Origin: Candidatus Cloacimonas sp.
Lineage (GTDB): Bacteria; Cloacimonadota; Cloacimonadia; Cloacimonadales; Cloacimonadaceae
DNA: 36,023 nucleotides
Reading direction: 5' to 3'
NCBI GenBank assembly: GCA_039680785.1
Contig: JBDKSF010000009.1
Span: 1 to 36,023, forward strand
In this document: positions 22,501 to 30,416 of the stretch, piece by piece
Position numbering within the stretch: position 1 is the first letter of the stretch
Layout of the letters: the number at the start of each line of letters is the position of its first letter
Notes under the pieces: model-generated
What the model saw: only the letters and a program-made list of their open reading frames with translations
Database searches by the model: none
What the model was told of the DNA's origin: nothing
Translations under genes and position numbers: made by a program

Positions 22501-22822
22501 TGCCTATCAACAAACCCCTATTACAGACCCATTGCTACCTGCTTTAGAAACAACGCTCTACGGTGCTTACCCCAATCCGTTCAATCCGGAAACGACAATT
22601 AGCTTTACTTTATCCACTCCGGATTTTACTGAACTGGAAGTTTATAATCAGAAAGGACAAAAAGTAAAAACCCTATTCAGTGGAAATCTGGAATCAGGAA
22701 ACCATAAATTTGTGTGGAATGGACAAGATGATAAGGGCAATGGCGTTTCCAGCGGATTATATTTTTACCGCATGAAATCAGGAAAATATAGCTCCACCAA
22801 AAAAATGATTCTAATGAAATAG
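19538..22822 (+). CDS. Secreted S8 (subtilisin-like) serine peptidase with beta-propeller and C-terminal sorting domain
   Basis: A 1094-residue protein with a signal peptide (MKKLCILTTLLIMSCLLMA) and an inhibitor-like prodomain to about 130. The peptidase domain spans about 145-460, with the catalytic triad D172 (AITDSGVKW), H244 (NDHGTHVAG) and S404 (DGTSMASPVA) and the oxyanion asparagine N337 (SAAGNEN). A beta-sandwich (about 470-640) follows. Repeated FG-GAP/VCBS-like blades lie at about 650-1000, several with DINNDGYMDI or DLDEDGNKEV type Ca-binding loops. The end (YPNPFNPETTISF, VYNQKGQKVKTL, WNGQDDKGNGVSSGLYFYRM) is a FlgD-like domain as used for type IX-type export in related phyla. 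It is probably an extracellular or surface protease for protein degradation. It is a single gene with its own leader; the stop is TAG. Confidence 0.95.
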   Translation: MKKLCILTTLLIMSCLLMAINFDPDLFYSKTIIACFTKTAVPNIDGVVPFTMENNVVHTGMKSFDQLAEELRIIDMKQMHPYVKAPEWNDKGIYLQNHYRLFLDSDANMDKALELLAKDPNLVYAEFEGINRPRFVPNDPMLNLQYAHSLLQSFDAWDYTMGSHDVLVAITDSGVKWNHPDLRANIWINPAESPGMTINWDAGTISGGNGVDAGEGGGKIDDLMGWDFYNSDNNPYQDFSANDHGTHVAGCAGAVGNNEIGVIGTCPNVSILCCKGAPNTSAATGVSYAYDQVKYAGEIGADVINASWGSVGTGTYPNSIVNYVTALGALVVSAAGNENTEHNNSYQDYPADCTNALCVASVAQGDFKSSFSDYGAPIDICAPGSGILSTIINGNGYAAYDGTSMASPVAAGVAALVKSLNPNLTPNQLMQRLMLTADNIDSINPDFAGMLGAGRVNAYTATMYDKIPNLQIEDYILEAATGDNDGIANPGEIINLKIALTNYLNPITGLGWLQAENVTVKLRCNYPGVTIIDSVATFGTMYAGTTLLNINQPFKFQTVASLPSEPIPFQFYMQANANYTYPYNKTLALDIPLSLNQAGWPFNSGAATNSSPFLIDLDEDGNKEVIFGGANGSIESLLINGSTSYPGFPVQTSSNILGSMAMGNINSDANREFVACLQNNQVICFNDLGQIKWTVPAGGTLRNGPVIFRPNPASEPKAACITQNGVVNVFNGDGTNFANFPVTISGAYLAPLAIGDINNDGYMDILAIALNGTLNAISSQNGQVLAGFPITLNGGGSQNAICIANLDSDTLPEILIASSNGGYLYALNNDGSILFQKNIGTQIKTSPVVADVNNDNIKEIVLIANNGTIYIMNGLGADLAGTPISIENAVECTPVIARFDGDNNAGIIFGDATGLFHSVRIDGTESANFPITIGGNIKISASLADIDGDNDLDIAFPTDSGLAIIDVKRGAQAMLWPTYLGGFGRTNNAYQQTPITDPLLPALETTLYGAYPNPFNPETTISFTLSTPDFTELEVYNQKGQKVKTLFSGNLESGNHKFVWNGQDDKGNGVSSGLYFYRMKSGKYSSTKKMILMK

Positions 22823-23201
22823 TGAACTTTATGGAAAAGTTTGAATCCTAAAATGAACATCCTATGAGATAGAATAATGTTATAAAATGGTGTAGAAGGG
22901 AAAACAAGAACCTTCTGCAAAAGAAAAGTCAGGAGCCATTATGCTTAAATATCTGTTACCTTAGTCAAAACCGTTTGGGCATATATGTTTCCTGACTTTT
23001 GTCTTTATGCTGTCCATAGCGTTTGTAGCTCCGTTATGAATATGCGCTGCCAAACAAACCGTAAGAATGTTAACGGATATTTTCCTAACTTTGAGGTAAT
23101 GGCAACTCTATCAACACTCTAAGCATTATCAGCCAGTAAACCTTTTTCGAATATTCAAATCAGGTTTCACATTATCTTCTTATTGTTTCAGCTACATTTG
23201 C
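22823..23201. other. Non-coding gap with a long-range inverted repeat
   Basis: No credible gene is present. The main structure is a perfect 11-bp inverted repeat, AAAAGTCAGGA at 22924-22934 and TCCTGACTTTT at 22990-23000, with a 55-base interior. The interior begins with an RBS-like AGGAG and a 7-codon ATG frame ending in TAG, which is too short to claim as a gene. Confidence 0.6.
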
Positions 23202-23230
23202 TTGACAAACAAACCCTTTTCACAATAGTG
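23202..23230 (+). promoter_or_regulatory. Candidate promoter of the oadB-like operon
   Basis: GCTTGACA (TTGACA at 23202-23207), a 17-base spacer and ATAGTG. The predicted start is about 25 bases before the ATG, upstream of CAGGAG at 23248-23253. Confidence 0.5.
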
Positions 23231-23261
23231 GCAAAAGCGATAAGAAACAGGAGTTGTATGG

Positions 23262-24362
23262 ATGGAGACACTGCTTTCCGGAATACTTAGCTTTCAACTG
23301 AAACAAATAATAATGATTTTGATCGGTTTGGTGTTGATTTGGTTGGCGATAAAACACAATTATGAACCAACATTGTTGTTGCCAATCGGTTTTGGCACAA
23401 TTTTAGCTAATATTCCACTTTCGGCTGCCATAGGCGAACATTCTCCCTTAGGGATTTTATTCAAGGCAGGAATTGATACGGAATTGTTTCCGCTCCTAAT
23501 TTTTGTAGCTATCGGAGCAATGATCGATTTTAGCCCCTTGCTGAAAAATCCTTTTATGCTCTTATTTGGAGCCGCCGCTCAATTAGGCATTTTTGTAACC
23601 ATTGTTTTAGCTGCCTCTTTGGGTTTTGACATTAAGGAAGCAGCCAGTATTGGCATTATTGGAGCCGCCGATGGGCCAACTTCCATTTATGTTGCCAATC
23701 GTTTTGCCCCCAATTTGTTAGGAGCAATTTCAGTTGCCGCTTATTCTTATATGGCATTGGTGCCGATTATTCAACCGCCGGTCATTCGCTTGCTTACGAC
23801 AAAAAAAGAGCGTCGCATAAGAATGGATTATCACAGCGGAGATGTTCCTAAAACGGTGAAAATTATATTTCCCATTGCGATAACGATTATAGCTGGCATT
23901 TTTGTCCCTGCCTCTTTGGCGTTAATCGGTTTTTTAATGTTCGGAAATTTAATTCGGGAGTCCGGTGTATTGGAAGGGCTTAGCAAAACGGCTCAAAATG
24001 AACTGGGTAATTTGGTTACCATCCTTTTGGGGATAACTATTGCATCCAAAATGCAGGGAGAACTTTTCCTGGTTCCCCAAACTATGTTGATTTTGGCATT
24101 GGGATTGGTTGCTTTTATTTTTGACACAGCGGGGGGAGTGCTTTTTGCCAAACTGCTCAATATGTTCAGAAAGGAAAAGATAAACCCAATGATTGGAGCT
24201 TGCGGAATTTCTGCCTTTCCAATGAGTGCCAGAGTAATACATCAAATGGGCTTGAAGGAAGACCCCTTTAACTTTTTACTGATGCCGGCCGTAAGTGTAA
24301 ATGTGGGAGGGCAAATTGGCTCTGTCATTGCCGGCGGAATAATTTTGGCTCTTTTAGCTTAG
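23262..24362 (+). CDS. Sodium ion-translocating decarboxylase beta subunit (OadB/GcdB/MmdB family)
   Basis: A 366-residue integral membrane protein with about nine or more hydrophobic segments. The family core is plain: FGTILANIPLS at about 45-55, VAIGAMIDFSPLL near 86-98, SIGIIGAADGPTSIYVANR at about 129-147, and the conserved C-terminal region GACGISAFPMSARV and MPAVSVNVGGQIGSVIAGG. These subunits move sodium out of the cell, driven by decarboxylation of a biotin-bound carboxyl group (oxaloacetate, methylmalonyl-CoA or glutaconyl-CoA types). Sequence alone does not tell which, because the alpha and biotin-carrier subunits are not in this window. CAGGAG lies eight bases before the ATG. It heads a run of five genes with gaps of 16 bases or less. 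Confidence 0.93.
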   Translation: METLLSGILSFQLKQIIMILIGLVLIWLAIKHNYEPTLLLPIGFGTILANIPLSAAIGEHSPLGILFKAGIDTELFPLLIFVAIGAMIDFSPLLKNPFMLLFGAAAQLGIFVTIVLAASLGFDIKEAASIGIIGAADGPTSIYVANRFAPNLLGAISVAAYSYMALVPIIQPPVIRLLTTKKERRIRMDYHSGDVPKTVKIIFPIAITIIAGIFVPASLALIGFLMFGNLIRESGVLEGLSKTAQNELGNLVTILLGITIASKMQGELFLVPQTMLILALGLVAFIFDTAGGVLFAKLLNMFRKEKINPMIGACGISAFPMSARVIHQMGLKEDPFNFLLMPAVSVNVGGQIGSVIAGGIILALLA

Positions 24363-24372
24363 AGGTATAAAT

Positions 24373-24774
24373 ATGCTGAACTTGTCACCGAAGGAAAAAG
24401 AACTGTTGGAGGAAGCAAAAAAGGCATCTACCAATGCTTATTCTCCCTATTCCAACTATAAAGTCGGTTGTGCCGTAAGAACCATTGATGGACATATCAT
24501 CACTGGTTGTAATGTGGAAAATGCCTCATATTCCTTAACTATATGTGCTGAACGCAATACCATTTTTAAAGCGATTAGCGAAGGACACAAAAATTTTGCC
24601 GAGATAGCCGTTTTTGTCGATAGCGAAGAAAGTTTTCCTCCCTGTGGCGCTTGCCGGCAGGTTATATATGAATTTGCACCAGATATCAACATCATTTATG
24701 CCAATCGTAAAACGGTTCGGTTGCTAAATATCAAAGACCTTCTGCCAGAGGCCTTCACGCTTAATAAGGCCTAA
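24373..24774 (+). CDS. cdd: Cytidine deaminase
   Basis: A 133-residue enzyme that converts cytidine or deoxycytidine to uridine or deoxyuridine in pyrimidine salvage. The zinc site is complete: C58 and the catalytic E60 in TICAERNTIF, and C91 and C94 in PPCGACRQV. The N-terminal YSPYSNYKVGCAV segment and the GCNVENASYSL nucleoside-binding loop also match the small tetrameric Cdd type. It starts 10 bases after the oadB-like gene and its TAA stop directly abuts the ATG of the next gene, so it is in the same operon, although no functional link to the neighbours is obvious. Confidence 0.95.
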   Translation: MLNLSPKEKELLEEAKKASTNAYSPYSNYKVGCAVRTIDGHIITGCNVENASYSLTICAERNTIFKAISEGHKNFAEIAVFVDSEESFPPCGACRQVIYEFAPDINIIYANRKTVRLLNIKDLLPEAFTLNKA

Positions 24775-25719
24775 ATGCAATACCCGCAAATGCTTTCCTG
24801 TAATATCTGCCCGCGTAACTGTGGGATTGATAGAACCATCCAACCAGGTTTTTGTGGAGTTACCCAGAACTTAAAAGTTAATTTGGTAACTAAGCATTTT
24901 GGGGAAGAACCACCTTTGACCGGAAATAGAGGTAGTGGCACTATTTTCTTTTCAGGATGCAACTTGCGCTGTGTTTTTTGTCAAAATTATGAGATCTCTA
25001 CAGGTGGCAAAGGAAAATACATCACCGAGGATAAATTAATTGAACTGATGCTGAACTTACAAAAAGAAGGAGCCCATAATATCAATCTGGTTACTCCTAC
25101 TCACTATACACCACAAATTAGAGAGTCGCTCATTACCGCCAAAAAAGAAGGTTTAACCATTCCGGTGGTTTGGAATTCTTCCGCTTATGAAAAAGTGGAA
25201 ACGCTGCAAACGCTTAAGGGCTTGATAGATATATATCTGCCCGATTTTAAGTATGCACACAAAATATATGCCGGCAAATATTCCTCCGCTTTAGATTATC
25301 CTTCCTTTGCCCTTGCCGCCATCAAAGAAATGTTTGCCCAAACAGGGCTTTTAGAAATTGACCAGCAGGGAATCGCCCAACAAGGAATGATAATCAGATT
25401 ATTGATTTTACCAGATGGTTTATCCGGGTGCAAAGAAAATTTACGCCTTTTGGCAGATGAACTAAATTTGAATATCACCCTCTCTCTTATGGGTCAGTAT
25501 TATCCAGCCGGCAAAGCAATGAATTATAAAGAATTAAGCAGAGGCATAACGGAAAAGGAATATCAGGATGTAGTTGACACTGCTTTAGAGCTTGGTTTTA
25601 CGAACATTTACACGCAGGAAATATCCCATTCGGATGTCTGGACTCCCGATTTTAGTAATGCCCCGGAAGAACTAAATCCTTGTTCCGAATTTAACCCCCA
25701 AAAGAAGCAAACACTATGA
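24775..25719 (+). CDS. Radical SAM protein, PflX-like (pyruvate formate-lyase activase homologue)
   Basis: A 314-residue protein of the COG1313 type. The radical SAM cluster motif is C62-x3-C66-x2-C69 in GCNLRCVFCQN. An N-terminal set of cysteines (C9, C12, C16, C27 in CNICPRNC and GFCG) could hold a second metal site, as is usual for this subgroup. The NLVTPTHYTPQI and VVWNSSAYE strands belong to the partial TIM barrel. True formate-lyase activases lack this N-terminal region, and no glycyl-radical enzyme is encoded nearby, so the substrate is unknown. Its ATG follows the cdd stop with no gap, and its TGA overlaps the amidase start by four bases (ATGA), which indicates translational coupling. 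Confidence 0.85.
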   Translation: MQYPQMLSCNICPRNCGIDRTIQPGFCGVTQNLKVNLVTKHFGEEPPLTGNRGSGTIFFSGCNLRCVFCQNYEISTGGKGKYITEDKLIELMLNLQKEGAHNINLVTPTHYTPQIRESLITAKKEGLTIPVVWNSSAYEKVETLQTLKGLIDIYLPDFKYAHKIYAGKYSSALDYPSFALAAIKEMFAQTGLLEIDQQGIAQQGMIIRLLILPDGLSGCKENLRLLADELNLNITLSLMGQYYPAGKAMNYKELSRGITEKEYQDVVDTALELGFTNIYTQEISHSDVWTPDFSNAPEELNPCSEFNPQKKQTL

Positions 25720-26837
25720 AAAATAAGATACTTACTACTTTAATGTTCTTCACTTGTTTGGCATTGCTCTTCGGCAATATCAGCATCCAAAAAACAGGTG
25801 AATCTCAACCCCAAAGCTTGCGGGAAACAAATATTTCCAAAATCGCTTATGTGAATTTGGATGATTTCTGTAATATCTTCAAAGCTATCTGTAAACAGGA
25901 TAGAGCGGACAATCGCATCTATTTGAACATCTACGATGAACAGTTTATCTTTCTGGAAAATTCGTCCTATTACACTCTGAAAGCTGTCTCTTATAATATG
26001 AACTATCCTTTTATCCGCAAAGGAGATTGTTTATATCTGCCTTCCATTTTTGTAACCGAACATTTACGAATGCAGTTCCCGAACCAGGTTAAACGCAAAG
26101 GTTATGCACTCCAAATTGCCAAACCAATCGATAATAGCGTAAAAACCATTGTTCTTGACCCAGGACACGGAGGTAAGGATCCCGGCGCAATAGGAAGAAA
26201 ATTGAACTCCAATGAAAAAGATGTTAATCTGGCCGTGGCTTTGAAACTGAAAAGCATCCTGGAAAAAGAACTTGGGATGAATGTTTTGCTAACGCGAGAT
26301 AACGATCGCTTCGTCTCTTTGCAGGATAGAACTCGCTTTGCCAATGAAAAAAAGGCAGACCTCTTTGTCAGCATACATTCCAATTCCAGTAGGGCAACCA
26401 GTTCAAGAGGAATTGAGACCTATTATTTATCTACGGCTCAGACCTCCGACGCCAGAGCTGTAGAAGCACTTGAAAATGGCGTTGTAGAACGATTTGAAGG
26501 TGGAACTGAAGCAAAAAAGAAATATGACGATCTGGATTTCATTCTCAGCGATCTGAGTCAGACAGAACATCTGGAAAACAGTAATAATATGGCTATCAGC
26601 GTGCAGCAAAATTTGATAGCCGGCACCCAAAATTTAGATAGAGGTGTTAAACAGGCAAATTTTTATGTTTTACGAGGCGCTTTTATGCCTTCCATCCTAA
26701 TTGAACTTGGGTTTATCAGTAATCCGGAAGAAGAACAGCTGTTGATCAACGAAGAATATCAGCAACAACTGGCACGGACTATTTTTGAAGGTATAAAGCG
26801 TTTCAAATTCCGCTACGATAGAATTAGAAATACATAA
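25716..26837 (+). CDS. N-acetylmuramoyl-L-alanine amidase (Amidase_3)
   Basis: A 373-residue exported protein: a signal peptide at residues 1-20, an N-terminal region of about 115 residues resembling a copper-amine-oxidase-like/AMIN-type binding domain, and an Amidase_3 catalytic domain from about 143. Zinc and catalytic residues are all present: H151 in LDPGHGGKDPG, E167 in NSNEKDVNL, H221 in VSIHSNSS and E330 in ILIELGFISNP. It cuts the amide bond between MurNAc and the stem peptide in the periplasm and probably takes part in cell separation. An insertion of about 45 residues between H221 and E330 resembles the regulatory helix of AmiA/AmiC-type division amidases. An M23 peptidase of the EnvC-like layout is encoded elsewhere in this window (1564-2463), but that link is only a suggestion. 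Confidence 0.9.
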   Translation: MKNKILTTLMFFTCLALLFGNISIQKTGESQPQSLRETNISKIAYVNLDDFCNIFKAICKQDRADNRIYLNIYDEQFIFLENSSYYTLKAVSYNMNYPFIRKGDCLYLPSIFVTEHLRMQFPNQVKRKGYALQIAKPIDNSVKTIVLDPGHGGKDPGAIGRKLNSNEKDVNLAVALKLKSILEKELGMNVLLTRDNDRFVSLQDRTRFANEKKADLFVSIHSNSSRATSSRGIETYYLSTAQTSDARAVEALENGVVERFEGGTEAKKKYDDLDFILSDLSQTEHLENSNNMAISVQQNLIAGTQNLDRGVKQANFYVLRGAFMPSILIELGFISNPEEEQLLINEEYQQQLARTIFEGIKRFKFRYDRIRNT

Positions 26838-26853
26838 AAGGAATAAACTGCCT

Positions 26854-28125
26854 ATGTCCGTAATTATCCAAAATGTCCTCCCGAAAAGTTTAGCAGCCAA
26901 AAATGGAATCCAAACCGGCGAGAAACTTATTTCCGTAAACGGGCAAGAAGTGCGTGATTTTTTAGATTTGGAGCTGCTTACTTCGGATTATATTTTTGAG
27001 CTGGAAATTATGTCTGCCACAGGAGATAAACGCATCGTCCAAATTCAGCGGGAGGAAAAAAGCTTCCTGGGAATTGACCCCGAGCCCTACAAAATTAGGC
27101 AATGTGAAAATTCCTGCATTTTTTGCTTTATCGACCAAATGCCTCCCTACCTAAGAAATACGCTTTATGTGAAAGACGATGATTATCTTTATTCCTATGT
27201 TTTTGGCAACTATATCACGCTTACCAACCTTAAGGAAGATGATTATAACCGCATTATAGAACAAAGGATCACTCCCTTGTATGTTTCCTTGCATACTACC
27301 GATAATGTTTTGCGACAGAAAATGATGCGTTCCGCCCAACAAGTAGATGCCTTATCAATTCTGAAACATCTCAGTTTTCACGGCATCAGTTTTCATCTTC
27401 AAATTGTTTGTGTGCCAGGTTATAATGACGGCGCAGCTTTAAAACGAACTTTGCAAGACATCCTAACTTCTCATTTAAATTGCCTTTCCATTGGAGTTGT
27501 CCCCGTGGGCTTAACTAAATACAGGCAAAATCTTTGCGAACTAAAACCCTTCAACCGTCAAAACTCCGAGTATGTTTTAGACCTGATAGAAGAAACAAGA
27601 AACGCTTATCACAGCGAAATCATCTATCCTGCCGATGAATTTTATATCCTTGCGGAGAGAGAAATTCCGGAAGAGTCCTATTATCTGGATTATCCTCAGT
27701 TGGAAAACGGAATCGGGATGTTGCGTTTATCCATTCAAAATTATAAACAGAAAAAAAGAGCGTTGTTGAAAGAGCTGCGTAAAAAACCGGTAAATTATCT
27801 GATGATTGGTTCTACAGCCGCACAAGAAATCATACTTAAAATTGCTGAAGACCTCAATAAGCGGCTGGAAAATCAAATGGTAAAAGTTCAAATAATTAAA
27901 AATGACTTCTTTGGCTCGGATATAACTGTTTGCGGATTGATTACTTATGCCGATTTATACGCTCAGCTTGCTCCTGAGCAAGATGACACCCTTATTTTGC
28001 CTTCCTGCATTTTTAATACTGAAGGTGAAACCTTGGATGGAAAAGGATTTTCTACATTTAAAGAGACCTGGAAAAACCCGATTTTACTGATCGACCAATT
28101 CTTTGAGGAATGGGATTATTTATAA
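26854..28125 (+). CDS. PDZ/radical SAM/DUF512 family protein
   Basis: A 423-residue protein with three parts: a PDZ-like domain at about residues 1-65 (LPKSLAAKNGIQTGEKLISVNG), a radical SAM-like core with C84-x3-C88-x2-C91 in QCENSCIFCFIDQMP, and the DUF512 domain in the C-terminal half. The segment RNTLYVKDDDYLYSY after the cysteines and the NGIGMLR segment near 285 are hallmarks of the family. The family is widespread in anaerobes and clostridia but has no agreed function. It lies 16 bases after the amidase gene and is the last gene of the operon; a new promoter-like sequence follows. Confidence 0.88.
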   Translation: MSVIIQNVLPKSLAAKNGIQTGEKLISVNGQEVRDFLDLELLTSDYIFELEIMSATGDKRIVQIQREEKSFLGIDPEPYKIRQCENSCIFCFIDQMPPYLRNTLYVKDDDYLYSYVFGNYITLTNLKEDDYNRIIEQRITPLYVSLHTTDNVLRQKMMRSAQQVDALSILKHLSFHGISFHLQIVCVPGYNDGAALKRTLQDILTSHLNCLSIGVVPVGLTKYRQNLCELKPFNRQNSEYVLDLIEETRNAYHSEIIYPADEFYILAEREIPEESYYLDYPQLENGIGMLRLSIQNYKQKKRALLKELRKKPVNYLMIGSTAAQEIILKIAEDLNKRLENQMVKVQIIKNDFFGSDITVCGLITYADLYAQLAPEQDDTLILPSCIFNTEGETLDGKGFSTFKETWKNPILLIDQFFEEWDYL

Positions 28126-28132
28126 TTTTTGC

Positions 28133-28161
28133 TTGACCTGAGAAAGCAGATAGAAAGATAG
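28133..28161 (+). promoter_or_regulatory. Candidate promoter of the phnD/phnC-like pair
   Basis: GCTTGACC (TTGACC at 28133-28138), 17 bases, then AGATAG. It begins eight bases after the DUF512 gene ends and is followed by AAGGAG at 28180-28185. Confidence 0.45.
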
Positions 28162-28194
28162 TTTTTTTATTTGATATAGAAGGAGATGATGCTT

Positions 28195-29121
28195 ATGTCA
28201 AAAAAATATATACTCCTTGCCTTTGCAGCATTATTGATACTGGGTTGTGGGAATCAAGAAAGTCGTTTGGAAAAAGCAAATCGCAAGCTTGGCGCCAAAC
28301 AAAATCCCGTTAAAATGTTTTTTGTTCCTTCTCTCGAAGCAGGAAAAGTAGTTTCCAGCGGTGAAGCAATTGCCAAATATTTGGAAGAAGAAACGAAACT
28401 GCATTTCAAAGTAGCCGTCCCTACAAGTTATGCGGCTGTTATAGAAGCACTGGGAACCTACCAAGCAGATATTGCTTGGCTTCCTACTTATGCTTATATT
28501 TTAGCTAAGCAGAAATACGATGCCAAAGTTCAATTAATGACGGTTCGCAATGGCTTGAACAAATATCGCGGACAATTTGTAGCACGAAGCGATAGTAAGA
28601 TAAAATCCATACAGGATATTCAAGGCAAAGTAATTGCCTATACGGATGCTGCCTCCACCTCCGGCTACATCTATCCTTCTGCCGTTCTTAAACAAAAGGG
28701 AATCACTCCCAAGGACTATTTTTTTGCCGGAGGTCATCCCCAAGCAATTTTAGCCGTTTATAGCGGCAGAGCAGATGTTGGATGCAGTTATTGGTCTCCT
28801 CCAGATTCTACAGGTAAGCCAATGGACGCCAGAGAAAAACTCTTAGAAACCAATTCGGACATTTTCGATAAGGTGAAAATTATTGGCTATACGGATTGGA
28901 TTCCCAATGACACTGTTACTTTTCGTAAAGACCTTCCTCCCGAACTGGAAGGCATAATTGTGCAAGCCCTACATCGCTTTGCTCAAAGTTCTGAAGGGAA
29001 AAAGGTTTTGAAAGCACTTTACGATATCGACGGTTTGGAATATGCCACGGATATGGATTATGAAGTAGTTCGCACCACTCTGAAAGCAATGAATATGGAT
29101 CCTGCCGATTTATTAAAATGA
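28195..29121 (+). CDS. PhnD-like ABC transporter substrate-binding lipoprotein
   Basis: About 308 residues. The start at 28195 is chosen because AAGGAG lies nine bases upstream and the protein then begins MSKKYILLAFAALLILGCG, a lipoprotein signal peptide with lipobox LILGC; ATGs at 28186 and 28189 are alternatives. The mature part is a periplasmic phosphate/phosphonate-binding fold: FFVPSLEAGKVVSSGEAIAKYL, ADIAWLPTYAYILA, AYTDAASTSGYIYPSA and AGGHPQAILAVYSGRADVG. These are the usual PhnD phosphonate-binding blocks, including the small-residue loop that grips the phosphonate group. The ligand could be a phosphonate, phosphite or another oxyanion. The gene is coupled to the ATPase gene by an ATGA overlap. 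Confidence 0.88.
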   Translation: MSKKYILLAFAALLILGCGNQESRLEKANRKLGAKQNPVKMFFVPSLEAGKVVSSGEAIAKYLEEETKLHFKVAVPTSYAAVIEALGTYQADIAWLPTYAYILAKQKYDAKVQLMTVRNGLNKYRGQFVARSDSKIKSIQDIQGKVIAYTDAASTSGYIYPSAVLKQKGITPKDYFFAGGHPQAILAVYSGRADVGCSYWSPPDSTGKPMDAREKLLETNSDIFDKVKIIGYTDWIPNDTVTFRKDLPPELEGIIVQALHRFAQSSEGKKVLKALYDIDGLEYATDMDYEVVRTTLKAMNMDPADLLK

Positions 29122-29870
29122 ATCCCGCTCCCAATCTGCTGGAAGTTCAAAACCTGAATAAAAGTTACGATGGACATCATCTTGCTTTAGATAACTTATC
29201 ATTACAAATTCAGGAAGGCGATTTTATTATTCTATTGGGGCTTTCAGGCAGTGGAAAATCTACATTTCTGCGTTGTCTCAATCGCCTTATCGAACCCAGC
29301 GGCGGCATAGTCCTGTTTCGCGGCCAAAATATCCTATCTCTTCAAGGAATGGAACTTAGGCATTATCGCAGACAAATCGGAATGGTGTTTCAGCAATTTA
29401 ACCTCGTTAAAAACTTGACCGTGCTTACTAATGTTTTAACCGGACGCCTTGGCTATCATTCATCTCTTTCACCTTTTAGCAAAGAGGACTACGAACTTGC
29501 CAGGCAAAACCTGCAAAAGGTGGGTTTACAGGATTTTGCCGATAAAAAAGTAAAATTCCTTTCCGGAGGACAACAACAAAGAGTTGGCATAGCTCGTGCC
29601 CTGATGCAAAAACCATCTTTAATTCTTGCTGACGAACCAGTCGCCAGTTTAGACCCTGCCACCGCAGATTCCATTATGCAATACTTGGGAGAAATTAACC
29701 AAGAAGGCATCACAATTATCTGCTCTTTACACTTTTTAACTTTGGCAAGAAGATATGGAAATAGAGTTCTTGCCCTGAAAGACGGAAAAAAGGTTTTCGA
29801 GGGTGTCCCAAATGAAATTGATAATATCCGCTTCAAAGAAATTTACGGACAGGATGCCGAAGAGATTTAA
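29118..29870 (+). CDS. PhnC-like ABC transporter ATP-binding protein
   Basis: A 250-residue ABC ATPase: Walker [10 protein letters not shown] at 41-49, the Q-loop in MVFQQFNLV, the signature [15 protein letters not shown] at 148-162, Walker B LILADEP at 168-174 and the switch histidine in CSLHFL. The insert between Q-loop and signature ([15 protein letters not shown]) is typical of PhnC. It would energise import of the ligand bound by the PhnD-like protein. A permease (PhnE) gene should normally follow, but no membrane-protein frame is found in the 875 bases before rimP, so the channel partner must be elsewhere or lost. Confidence 0.9.
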   Translation: MNPAPNLLEVQNLNKSYDGHHLALDNLSLQIQEGDFIILLGLSGSGKSTFLRCLNRLIEPSGGIVLFRGQNILSLQGMELRHYRRQIGMVFQQFNLVKNLTVLTNVLTGRLGYHSSLSPFSKEDYELARQNLQKVGLQDFADKKVKFLSGGQQQRVGIARALMQKPSLILADEPVASLDPATADSIMQYLGEINQEGITIICSLHFLTLARRYGNRVLALKDGKKVFEGVPNEIDNIRFKEIYGQDAEEI

Positions 29871-30416
29871 GATTAAAGAGTTAACGACTATATTTGGGAA
29901 TATCCTAAAAGCAATTTAGAATTTACTCTTAGGGACAAGATATTTTCGTAAAGACCTATTTACCGATTATCTCATTGGGGATATTTTAGTTTAGCTAAAT
30001 GCCTTATAGGTTTAAGCTATGGGGTCTGGTAATACTTTGCCTATTACAAGCTCTTATAATTCTGTAACAAATCTCTTACACTTCTCTTACGGGATAAGAG
30101 CAGTGTAAGAGAAGTGTTACTGGGTTATTAGCTAATCTACTTCGCAACATTCAATTATATCTCTAAAAGCAATACGGACAAAAAGACCCTTGCTGCACCC
30201 AACCATAAATTTATTCTGCGGCATTCATTTGTTCTCTAAAAAATGTTTTGTTTACTTTATTTTTCCAAAACATAAAGGGCATAAGTCCCGCTTGCCTGTT
30301 TCGGAGACATACTATTTTGCTGTGATGCCATAAAACTATCTCCGTAAAACTCTTTTTAATCTGCTTTCACTCTGCCGATTTCACGGGTGAGCTCTTGCTT
30401 GATTTGAAGATTTTGC
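29871..30416. other. Non-coding gap after the phnC-like gene
   Basis: No supported gene. It contains the dyad at 30072-30112, described separately. A minus-strand 24-codon frame (30331-30257, ending in YALYVLEK) has no convincing ribosome-binding site and a stop codon shortly upstream. I see no remnant of a permease gene. Confidence 0.6.
30072..30112. repeat. Long dyad related to 15391-15425
   Basis: CTCTTACACT (30073-30082) pairs with AGTGTAAGAG (30102-30111), and after one mismatch CTCTTA pairs with TAAGAG around a CGGGA loop. This gives an almost uninterrupted stem of 16-17 bp. The outer flank GAAGTGTTAC is shared with the dyad at 15391-15425. Confidence 0.85.

Noticed and set aside
30257-30331. 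24-codon minus-strand frame in the gap before rimP
   Set aside because: Too short, weak ribosome-binding site, and an in-frame stop close upstream; not supportable as a gene.
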